Source: Rhodoferax sp. (GTDB lineage: Bacteria; Pseudomonadota; Gammaproteobacteria; Burkholderiales; Burkholderiaceae_C). Taken from it: 62,822 nt of DNA. Under the pieces are notes generated by a model. It did no database searches, was not told the DNA's origin, and saw only the letters and a program-made list of their open reading frames with translations. The position numbers and the translations under genes were made by a program. Below, one piece after another: positions 32,389 to 40,480 of the stretch. Each line of letters starts with the position of its first letter. The first letter of the stretch is position 1. Location: contig JAIFLV010000014.1 of the NCBI GenBank assembly GCA_020048895.1, positions 46,586-109,407 on the forward strand, written 5' to 3'.

Positions 32389-34252
32389 GCGCGAGTTTTT
32401 GAAGCGTCTCAAGGAGGCGCGTATTGGGGACCCCATTGCGCAATACGATGTTGCGCTGATGTATGCCAATGGGGCAGGCATTACCAAGAACCTTGAGCAA
32501 GCACTTCATTGGACCCGATTGGCGGCTGAGAAAGGTCACGTCTCTGCGCAGTATTTGCTAGCGCGCTCTTTCCAGCAAGGGCTGGGTACGGTACAAGATC
32601 CTGTGAAGGCGCTGACTTGGTACCAGCGCGCTGCTGAGCGAGGCAATGAGAAGGCAACTCTGAAATTATCAATGCTGCTTTCACAACCACAAAATGAAGT
32701 TGCATTCAAGTATGCGATGGATGCCGCAAAAGCGGGGTTGCCTCACGCCCAAATGGCGGTTGCTGATCAATTGTCCAAAGGGCGGGGGGGCGTTGCACAA
32801 AATATTGACGAAGCCAATGCGTGGTACCGGTCCGCTGCTGAGCAAGGCCTAGCTAGCGCTCAAATGGCCCTGGGTAAGGCATATGAGTTTGGCATTGGAA
32901 TGGCTTCAGACGTGGGCGAAGCATGCCGTTGGTATAGAAGAGCAGCGGCCCAAGGGATGCCCGCTGCTCAACTTGCACTTCAGAGTTTGGATGAGTTGAC
33001 CGGGCGACATAGTAGTCAAGGCAAAAAGACCAGTAAGCGCCCAAGCTCGCGTGAGCGCAGATTGGCAGATTCAAGATGGGTGACCTACGCTTCCAAGGGC
33101 ACCGCTGAAGATTTTTACCATTTGGGCATTATGTTTGAGTCCGGCATAGGTGTGGAGCAAAGTGCAAAGCAGGCGCGACTCTGGTACCTAAAGGCTGCTG
33201 AGCGCGGGTATGTCAGCGCTATGGTTCCGCTGGCTCGATTGGTGGCGGACCCTAGTCCAGCAGAGTCGGTTCGCTGGTTAGAAAAGGCGGCTGAGCACAA
33301 TGTACCGGAAGCACAGTTTGCGCTAGGAAAGGCGTTGCAGAAGGGCGTTGGTGTTGTTAAAGACCTTGCCTTGGCGTGTTGCTGGTTCGCGCAGGCGGCT
33401 AGAGCCGGGGATGCTGGTGCCAAATTCGAGTTGACAGAGATATTGCAGGCCAATTTTGCGGCACTTAGTCAGTCTTGGATTTTGGCTGCAGCGCATAGTG
33501 GAATTGCGCAGGCGCAGTATGCGATGGGCCAGCGCAGCGCAAAGAACAACGATTCCCAGCAAGATTGGGGTCAGGCATGCAAGTGGTATCAACTGGCGGC
33601 AGAGCAAGAGCATGCCGAGGCACAATGCGCCCTTGCCACAGGCTATTTGGCGGGGTTGGGAGTCGAAAGAAACATTGCCATGGCCTTTTACTGGTTTGAA
33701 AGGGCCGCTGATCGGGGAAATGCTTGTGCGCAGTGGAATTTAGGACAGTTGCTGGCGGTTGGCATTCCCGGTGTGCCGCAGGACTCCAAGCAGGCAATGC
33801 TGCTTTGCAAGCGCGCTGCAAATGCAGGGTTTGTTCCAGCACAGGCTACTTTAGGCATGCTGTTCGCAAAGGCGAAGAAATACGATCGTGCTGCTGAATG
33901 GTGGGCCAAAGCTGCCAATCAGCATGATCTGGAGGCGCAGTACAACTTGGCAAATGCATACCAAAAGGGTTTGGGTGTCAAGAGAGATGAGTCGACCGCG
34001 TTTGAGTGGCTGTTGGCTGCGGCTACGGGCGGGTTGGCTGCGGCGCAGGCACGGGTCGGCTTGGCTTATGCGACGGGCGATGGTGCTGTTCTGGATCCTA
34101 TCGAATCGGCCAAATGGCTAATGCTTGCCGCTGAAGGTGGTGATGCCTCGGCCAACGCTAATAAACAGCATGCCAAGAGTATCTTGAGCCCTGCTCAGTG
34201 GGTTGAAGCAGAGCGTAGGGTTGGCAACTGGACGGTCGCCAGCGCGAAGTGA
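32360..34252 (+). CDS. Sel1-like repeat protein
   Basis: 630 residues built of about 14-15 Sel1-like repeats of 36 residues, such as AQYLLARSFQQGLGTVQDPV and EAQYNLANAYQKGLGVKRDE. A short charged spacer near residues 215-235 (SSQGKKTSKRPSSRERR) splits the array. No signal peptide or membrane segment is seen, so it is probably a cytoplasmic adaptor. It starts 29 bases inside the GT41 gene in another frame, so the two are likely co-expressed. Sel1 proteins often scaffold complexes; here a role in substrate handling, glycosylation or export is possible, but nothing in the sequence decides it. Confidence 0.85.
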   Translation: MIEPSIPRTKREFLKRLKEARIGDPIAQYDVALMYANGAGITKNLEQALHWTRLAAEKGHVSAQYLLARSFQQGLGTVQDPVKALTWYQRAAERGNEKATLKLSMLLSQPQNEVAFKYAMDAAKAGLPHAQMAVADQLSKGRGGVAQNIDEANAWYRSAAEQGLASAQMALGKAYEFGIGMASDVGEACRWYRRAAAQGMPAAQLALQSLDELTGRHSSQGKKTSKRPSSRERRLADSRWVTYASKGTAEDFYHLGIMFESGIGVEQSAKQARLWYLKAAERGYVSAMVPLARLVADPSPAESVRWLEKAAEHNVPEAQFALGKALQKGVGVVKDLALACCWFAQAARAGDAGAKFELTEILQANFAALSQSWILAAAHSGIAQAQYAMGQRSAKNNDSQQDWGQACKWYQLAAEQEHAEAQCALATGYLAGLGVERNIAMAFYWFERAADRGNACAQWNLGQLLAVGIPGVPQDSKQAMLLCKRAANAGFVPAQATLGMLFAKAKKYDRAAEWWAKAANQHDLEAQYNLANAYQKGLGVKRDESTAFEWLLAAATGGLAAAQARVGLAYATGDGAVLDPIESAKWLMLAAEGGDASANANKQHAKSILSPAQWVEAERRVGNWTVASAK

Positions 34253-34354
34253 ACTCGAATTAGCGGCCTTTTCACCGTTTAGACAAATCAGGGACGTGGG
34301 AGTATCAGTCATCTCCAATAGACATGACGGTTACCTTCACCTTGGCTCCCTGCA

Positions 34355-36505
34355 ATGGCTGAGCAAAAAAACTATTCAGTTGTGCAATGCTTAACAGCGA
34401 TTGCGCAGCATCATGGGCTGCAAGTCAATCCTGATCGACTGATCGAGGAATATGCACTGCCCGATGAGGAGCCTCGCCCAGTACTTGTGATCCGAATGGC
34501 CGCCGGGATCGGATTGAAGGGCAAGGTCGCTAAGCTAAGCTGGAAGGGACTTTTTGCCCAAGAGGGCGTATTCCCGTTCATTGGGCTGCTGAAGGACGGT
34601 AAAGCAGTTATCGTGGTGGGTGTCAGGGCTGGTGGTGACGGAGCCGATGGCGAAATCGCCGTTTTAAATCCTCAAATTCCGCAGGCTGCAGTTCACTATC
34701 TGAACAAGGAGACCTTCACTGACCTGTGGAGTGGTCAGGTGATTTTGCTCAAGCACAGCCATGCGCTAACCGACCCCAAGCAGCCATTCAGTTTTCGTTG
34801 GTTCATTCCGGAAATCCTTAAGCAAAAGACAGCATTTCGGGACATCACATTTGCTGCGGTAGCGCTCAGCCTGCTCTCCATGGCCTCGCCCATCTTCTTC
34901 CAACTGGTTATCGACAAAGTACTTGTACACCAGAGTGTGTCTACGTTGTGGGTGTTGGCGGCTGGTATCTTGGTGGCGCTGGGCTTTGAGACAGTGTTCT
35001 CCTATGTGCGCCAGGTTTTGCTGCTGTCGGCCACCAACAAAATTGATATGCAGATCACGCGGCGGGCCTTTGGACACTTGCTGTCATTGCCAATCGACTA
35101 CTTTGACAGCACATCGGCGGGCGTAGTGGCGCGTGTTATGCAGCAACTGGAAGGCATTCGGGGTTTTCTGACTGGACGCCTATTCTTTACATGTCTTGAC
35201 ACGCTCACACTGCTGATCTACATCCCTTTATTGTTTTCATATTCCGCCAAGCTGGGTTCTATCGTAGTCGTGTTTGCCATGCTGATTGCGTTGATTATTG
35301 CCGTTATGCTGCCCACCTACCGGCGTCAGCTCGACACCTTGAATTCTGCAGAAGGCGCGCGCCAGGCTCTGTTGGTGGAAACCATACACGGCATGCGCAC
35401 CGTCAAAGGCTTAGCAATAGAGCCTGCTCAGCGGCGAACTTGGGATCAACTATCGGCCCGGACGATTACCTCTCACTTTCTGGTAGCCAAGACTGCCATG
35501 ACCGGAAATGCGATGACCGAATTCCTGGGAAAGCTGTTGCCTATTGTGGTGATTGTGGTCGGCGCACAAAGTGTGTTTGACCAGACCATGACGGTCGGCG
35601 CCTTGATTGCCTTCCAGATGTTTTCCAGCCGCGTGATGGGACCACTGACCCAAATTGTTGGCCTCATCAACGAGTATCAACAGACAGCGGTGTCGGTACG
35701 CATCTTGGGAGAGGTTATGAACCGGCCGTCTGAGGGCCGCGGCGGAGCCGGCGGCTTGCGCCCAACTTTGACGGGCGAAATCAGTTTCGACGAAGTGACC
35801 TTTCGGTACCCTGGCGCAAATGTGGCAGCCTTGGACAAAACAACCTTCACCATAAAGGCTGGCACTATCGTCGGAATTGTGGGACGCAGCGGTTCGGGAA
35901 AGTCTACGTTGACCAAGATCATCCAGGGCATGTATCCTGTGGGTGAGGGGATTGTGCGCTTTGACGGTGTGGATGCGAGAGAGATTGAATTGTCCCATTT
36001 GCGACGCCAGGTCGGTATCGTGATGCAGGAAAACTTCCTTTTTCGGGGTTCGGTCAGAGACAATATTTCTATCGCGAAGCCCAGTGCCTCGTTTGAAGAA
36101 GTTGTGCTTGCTGCGCAAATGGCTGGTGCCGACGAGTTTGTAGAGCGCCTGCCCCAGGGTTATGACACCCTGCTCGAAGAAAACGCCTCCAATCTCAGTG
36201 GAGGGCAAAAACAACGACTGTCCATCGCACGCTCTTTGTTGCTCAAGCCGCGCGTGTTGATCCTGGACGAGGCAGCCAGTGCGCTGGACCCGGAAAGCGA
36301 GGCTATCTTCATTCGCAACCTGGGCAAGATGGCCGTGGGCCGCACCGTCATAATGATCTCGCACCGCCTTTCCACACTCGTCAATGCTGACGCCATATTG
36401 GTCATGCAGCAGGGCAAACTGGCGGATGCAGGAAAACACGAAGAGCTGCTAGCGCGCAGCCCAACCTATCAACAGCTATGGCAGCAGCAGACAAGCCACA
36501 TCTAG
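34355..36505 (+). CDS. Type I secretion ABC transporter (HlyB-like)
   Basis: 716 residues. Residues 1-130 form a C39-like domain without the catalytic DCG motif; the only cysteine near that place lies in SVVQCLTAIAQHHG, so the domain should bind but not cleave the substrate, as in HlyB. The membrane domain spans about 150-440. The ATPase contains Walker A GRSGSGKST (about 510-518), signature LSGGQKQRLS (about 614), Walker B LILDEAASALD (about 635) and the H-loop ISHRLS. It is a fused exporter of the inner membrane. It follows the Sel1 gene by 102 bases and overlaps the HlyD gene by 28 bases. Its likely substrate is the octapeptide-repeat protein. Confidence 0.95.
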   Translation: MAEQKNYSVVQCLTAIAQHHGLQVNPDRLIEEYALPDEEPRPVLVIRMAAGIGLKGKVAKLSWKGLFAQEGVFPFIGLLKDGKAVIVVGVRAGGDGADGEIAVLNPQIPQAAVHYLNKETFTDLWSGQVILLKHSHALTDPKQPFSFRWFIPEILKQKTAFRDITFAAVALSLLSMASPIFFQLVIDKVLVHQSVSTLWVLAAGILVALGFETVFSYVRQVLLLSATNKIDMQITRRAFGHLLSLPIDYFDSTSAGVVARVMQQLEGIRGFLTGRLFFTCLDTLTLLIYIPLLFSYSAKLGSIVVVFAMLIALIIAVMLPTYRRQLDTLNSAEGARQALLVETIHGMRTVKGLAIEPAQRRTWDQLSARTITSHFLVAKTAMTGNAMTEFLGKLLPIVVIVVGAQSVFDQTMTVGALIAFQMFSSRVMGPLTQIVGLINEYQQTAVSVRILGEVMNRPSEGRGGAGGLRPTLTGEISFDEVTFRYPGANVAALDKTTFTIKAGTIVGIVGRSGSGKSTLTKIIQGMYPVGEGIVRFDGVDAREIELSHLRRQVGIVMQENFLFRGSVRDNISIAKPSASFEEVVLAAQMAGADEFVERLPQGYDTLLEENASNLSGGQKQRLSIARSLLLKPRVLILDEAASALDPESEAIFIRNLGKMAVGRTVIMISHRLSTLVNADAILVMQQGKLADAGKHEELLARSPTYQQLWQQQTSHI

Positions 36506-37839
36506 CGCAGGCCGCCAAAGGCGCGTCAGACAAGACAGCCATTGACTTCCTGCCAGACGCTGATGAGATCGAACGGCGCCCCCTGCCGGCTATGGCGCGC
36601 ATCACCGTGCACCTGTTGATTGCGGCGCTGCTGAGTTTTTTTGCCTGGGCCTGGATATCGGAGGTGGACCTCATCGTCACCGCACGTGGTCGCCTGGTCA
36701 CGCCGTTGCCCAACATCGTGGTGCAGCCCTTGGAAACGTCGATCGTGCAGACGATTGATGTGCGCCCCGGTCAAGTCGTCAAGAAAGGCGACCGACTCGC
36801 CACGCTGGACCCTACCTTCGCGGCTGCCGACGGTTCTCAGCTTAAGAGCAAACTCGAAAGTCTGAACACCCAGTGGGCCAGCCTGGAGGCTGAGCTTTCC
36901 GGAGAGCGCGTGGAGCGGCTGCAAGAGGAGTCGGCCGACAGCAAGATACAGTCCCGCCTGTCCAGGGAGCGACAGTCCAGCTACCAATCGCAAATCCGTC
37001 GTCAGACCGAATCCATTGCCAAACTGCGGTCGTCGTTGGAAACTGCACGACGGGATGAAGAAGGTCAGCAAGCGCGGGTCAAGGGCCTGAAAGAAATGGA
37101 GGCTATGACCGCGGACTTGGTCAGCAAACAATTAGCCGTTAAAAGTCGCCTGCTGGAGGTGCGTGACCGACTTATGGAAGCGGAGCGCGGCACGGAGCTT
37201 GCACGCAACCGTCAGATAGAAATCCGGCGAGAACTGGCGTCGCTGGAGGCGGAGAAGGCTGCCTACGAGACCGGTTGGCGCCAAAAGATGCTGGAGGAAA
37301 TGCTTGCGGTTTCGCGTGAGCGTGATGCCATTAGCGATCAACTGCAAAAAGCCAATTTGCGTCAAAGTCGGGTGATCTTGACCGCGCCATCCGACGCGGT
37401 GGTGCTGGAGGTGGCCAAGCTCTCGCCCGGTTCCATTGTCAAGGAGGCCGAACCTTTCTTCACTCTGGTCCCCATCAGCGATGTGCTGGAGGCCGATGTG
37501 CAAATCGAATCCCTGGACGTGGGCTATATCAAGATGGGTGCCAAGGCCAACGTCAAGATTGACGCCTATCCGTTTCAAAAACATGGCACGTTGGAAGGCA
37601 CGCTACGCACAGTCAGCCAGGACGCCTTCCGCCGTGACACCTCCACGGGGGGCCTGGACGCGTACTACGGAGCCAAAATCGCTCTGGGTTCAGCCACGCT
37701 GGAGGGGCTGCCCCCCAACGCGACCCTGCTACCCGGTATGACACTCACGGCGGAGATTTTGGTGGGCAAGCGAACAGTGTTGTCGTATTTGTTGTGGCCT
37801 CTCACCAAGGCCGCCAAAGAGTCCATTCGGGAGCCATGA
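36478..37839 (+). CDS. HlyD-family membrane fusion protein
   Basis: 453 residues. A single membrane segment lies near residues 42-62 (ITVHLLIAALLSFFAWAWIS). It is followed by a lipoyl-like half motif (VVQPLETSIVQTIDVRPGQV), a long coiled coil (about 115-300) and the second half with the RTX-type signature GSIVKEAEPFFTLVPISDVL. The C-terminal beta domain contains GMTLTAEILVGKRTVLSYLL. It links the inner-membrane ABC transporter to the outer-membrane channel. It starts inside the ABC gene, and the outer-membrane gene begins just after its stop. Confidence 0.95.
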   Translation: MAAADKPHLAQAAKGASDKTAIDFLPDADEIERRPLPAMARITVHLLIAALLSFFAWAWISEVDLIVTARGRLVTPLPNIVVQPLETSIVQTIDVRPGQVVKKGDRLATLDPTFAAADGSQLKSKLESLNTQWASLEAELSGERVERLQEESADSKIQSRLSRERQSSYQSQIRRQTESIAKLRSSLETARRDEEGQQARVKGLKEMEAMTADLVSKQLAVKSRLLEVRDRLMEAERGTELARNRQIEIRRELASLEAEKAAYETGWRQKMLEEMLAVSRERDAISDQLQKANLRQSRVILTAPSDAVVLEVAKLSPGSIVKEAEPFFTLVPISDVLEADVQIESLDVGYIKMGAKANVKIDAYPFQKHGTLEGTLRTVSQDAFRRDTSTGGLDAYYGAKIALGSATLEGLPPNATLLPGMTLTAEILVGKRTVLSYLLWPLTKAAKESIREP

Positions 37840-37840
37840 T

Positions 37841-39664
37841 GTGAAACACCGCGGCTGTACGTCCTACACTGCCCTGTGGGGCATCGTAGCTACGCTGTCC
37901 CTGTTGGCCGGTTGCGAGAGCACTGGTCCCAAGTCGGACGTTGGAACCTACCCGCTGCCCCCTGCCTACCGCAATACCTTGGCGCCGACCGGGGTTGATT
38001 TCACTGCCGCAGCTGTGCGTGTGGACTGGTGGTCTCAATACGGAAGCGTGGAGCTTGATCGCCTTGTGGACCGCGCCCTGGCGCATAACTCCGATTTGCG
38101 GGTGGCCACGCTGCAGGTCGCACAGGCGAAGATACGGGCCGATCAGGCGCGCGGAGGGCGGATGCCCACACTAAGCGCTCCGGTACGCGCCGTAGCGCAA
38201 AGCCAGGGCAACAACGCCGATTCTCAGCAGAATTCCCAGGTCGGACTGCTTGGAACTTTCCGACTCGATGTGTGGGGTGAGCAGCGTGGGTTGATCGATT
38301 CGGCCGATATGCAGTTGGAACGCGCTGTGCATGAGCGGGAAAATACACAGCGCAACGTCATTGGCAGCGTAGTCAACGCCTATATCGCCTACCTGTCTGC
38401 AAGCGATAGCATATTGGTGGCCCGTGAGAATGAAGCGGTCGCTGCCGACATACTGCGCAATGTGGAAAAGCGGTTGGCGTTAGGGGATGCAACGGCGGAA
38501 GACTTGGAACAGCAGCGCGCCGTGCTATTCAGCCAGCAAGTGATTGTGCCAGGTATGGAAAACCAACAGGAAGATCTGCGCAACGCGATCTCCCGCCTGG
38601 TAGGGGCACTGCCTGGCGATCTGGTGCTGTCTGACCAGGGTCTGGACGCACTGCAACTGCCCTCAGTGCAAGTGGGGTTGCCATCGGCTTTGCTGCTAGG
38701 TCGACCCGACATCCGAATGATGGAAGCCCGTATGCGTGCGGCGAACGCCAATATTGACGTGGCCCGTGCCCGCTTGTTGCCACCTGTTGATCTGTCCTTG
38801 CAAGCGGGCTACAGTGGTGCCGCGCTGGCCACATTGTTCCAGCCACAGAATTTATTGGTCAGCACAGCGGCGTCACTTGCGATGTCCATTTTTGATGGAG
38901 GGGTGAGAAAAGGTGAGCAGGCGTTTGCCCAGTCGTATTACGAGGAAATGGTGGAAACTTACCGCAAGACCGTACTGCAGGCGGTGCGTGAGGTAGAAAG
39001 TGCGCTGGATAATCTTAGGGCCGCAACGCGACGCCTTGATGCGCAGAAAAGCCTTTCCCGCTCGGCGTTAAACCTTTTCAAAATTAGCAATGATGCGTAT
39101 GCTGCTGGGGCTATCGATCAATCCACACTGCTCGACAGCCGCAGAAACTACCAGCGCAGCGCCGACGATGCGCAACGCGTGAAAGGTGAGCTGCTGCGCA
39201 GTTACGCAACCCTGTCGTATGCACTTGGTCTTGGGGCGGTTTTGAGAGATACCCAGAAGCCAATGAGTGACGCCGGCGAGCGGGAATTCTTAGCTGCAGG
39301 GGACTTGCGTGTGGGGGCGTTGGACGCGAATCCGACGCTACTTGCCGAACCAGCAGCCCCATCACAACCGTTCGGGCAATGGGAAGTCGAACTGCCCGGC
39401 GTGTTTCACCGTAGCGCTTTATTGCCCGTCTGGCGTGATTTGCAAACACGTTTTGGCGGCAGCGCGGGGAACTTTTGGATCCGGGCCACTCAATTGGATC
39501 ATATTGCCAGTGCAGTATACAATTCCGAGGCTTGGTACCGTGTTTCGGTTACAGGTTTCGCAGATCAAAAAGCAGCGTCAAACTATTGCCACATTTTGTT
39601 GCAAAAGGGTCAAGGCTGCAAAGTGCTATCGGATGCGCGAGGTATTCAAAGAAGTCACAAGTGA
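37841..39664 (+). CDS. TolC/NodT-family outer-membrane lipoprotein with a C-terminal SPOR-like domain
   Basis: 607 residues from a GTG immediately after the hlyD stop. A lipobox LAGC puts the lipidated Cys at residue 25. Residues 50-465 are the outer-membrane efflux family, with repeats of the type VDRALAHNSDLRVATLQVAQ and the RND-type segment LLLGRPDIRMMEARMRAANA. This resembles the CusC/NodT branch rather than E. coli TolC. The last 140 residues end in a SPOR-like fold (FWIRATQLDHIASAVYNSEA, then YRVSVTGFADQKAASNYCHI). SPOR domains bind denuded peptidoglycan; a fusion to an efflux channel is unusual. It completes a three-gene type I secretion operon. Confidence 0.88.
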   Translation: MKHRGCTSYTALWGIVATLSLLAGCESTGPKSDVGTYPLPPAYRNTLAPTGVDFTAAAVRVDWWSQYGSVELDRLVDRALAHNSDLRVATLQVAQAKIRADQARGGRMPTLSAPVRAVAQSQGNNADSQQNSQVGLLGTFRLDVWGEQRGLIDSADMQLERAVHERENTQRNVIGSVVNAYIAYLSASDSILVARENEAVAADILRNVEKRLALGDATAEDLEQQRAVLFSQQVIVPGMENQQEDLRNAISRLVGALPGDLVLSDQGLDALQLPSVQVGLPSALLLGRPDIRMMEARMRAANANIDVARARLLPPVDLSLQAGYSGAALATLFQPQNLLVSTAASLAMSIFDGGVRKGEQAFAQSYYEEMVETYRKTVLQAVREVESALDNLRAATRRLDAQKSLSRSALNLFKISNDAYAAGAIDQSTLLDSRRNYQRSADDAQRVKGELLRSYATLSYALGLGAVLRDTQKPMSDAGEREFLAAGDLRVGALDANPTLLAEPAAPSQPFGQWEVELPGVFHRSALLPVWRDLQTRFGGSAGNFWIRATQLDHIASAVYNSEAWYRVSVTGFADQKAASNYCHILLQKGQGCKVLSDARGIQRSHK

Positions 39665-39766
39665 CAGATCGAAGTTCTTTCACTTTGGTGAATTGCAATC
39701 CATAACTCAGTAATGTGGCTGGACAATACAGGTGTCGACGTTGATTGAACTTCATTCCGTCGTACA

Positions 39767-40444
39767 TCACTCACCCCATTTGGCGATGTAGCGCTGATGA
39801 GAGTCGATCCATCGTTGAGAGCCATATGTGCCGCCGCTGCAATGGCTCATGGAAATCGTCCAAGTGCCCAAACGAAGGCCGCAGGCTCGAGCAGAGCGAC
39901 AAAAATCCATGTCATAGAAGTCAAAGTCAAAGCGAGGATCAAATTGTACTTTTTGCCTCCTGAGTATTGACTTCTTGGCAGCAAGAAATACCCCATCGAG
40001 TAATTCGCACGGTGCGGGAACGGAGCCAAAAAAACCGATATCACCGAATGGTTGATCACCAAAGCCCAAGCGACCGCTTAAATTGGGTCCGTCATCCCAA
40101 CTCAATGACGAGAGAAACGCCCAGGAGACTTGACCAGGTGAACGAGCGCGGTTGCCGGCTACGCCAATCACATCGAACACCTCGCAGCCAGCAATGACCT
40201 GTTCACAGAAAAACAGGTCTTGAATCCAGACATCATCGTGTACGAAGACTAAGTAGTCGTGTGCAAACTCGGCATGAATGGCCTCGTTGTATACGTCTGG
40301 GAGCCCTCGGCGATTTTCAAATGCAATGCATGCGTTTAATCGGGTATCCCGCGAAAGTCGGCGCAAGGAGACCCCCAGCGGTGACTTTTCCCAAAAGTCC
40401 GCCTGTGTTGCACGAGTCGCGCTGACTATTCCTATGCTTTCCAT
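39767..40444 (-). CDS. Glycosyltransferase-like protein (GT-A fold)
   Basis: 225 residues. It resembles the C-terminal two thirds of family 2-like transferases: a first strand SIGIVSAT, a metal-site motif FVHDDVW (HDD at residues 69-71), a segment PAPCELLDGVFLAAKKS, and FDFDFYDMDFCRSARACG. No membrane segment or signal peptide is seen. It lies 36 bases downstream of a methyltransferase gene in the same direction, and converges with the type I secretion operon. A flagellin or surface-protein glycan role is guessed from context. Confidence 0.72.
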   Translation of the reverse strand: MESIGIVSATRATQADFWEKSPLGVSLRRLSRDTRLNACIAFENRRGLPDVYNEAIHAEFAHDYLVFVHDDVWIQDLFFCEQVIAGCEVFDVIGVAGNRARSPGQVSWAFLSSLSWDDGPNLSGRLGFGDQPFGDIGFFGSVPAPCELLDGVFLAAKKSILRRQKVQFDPRFDFDFYDMDFCRSARACGLRLGTWTISMSHCSGGTYGSQRWIDSHQRYIAKWGE

Positions 40445-40480
40445 TCAAGGCCTATCTCATCAAGCTCAATGTCTTGGCAC

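Noticed and set aside
35450..36439. 329-codon open frame opposite the ABC transporter gene
   Set aside because: Antisense shadow of a GC-rich gene; the product is His/Gln/Arg-rich and matches nothing.
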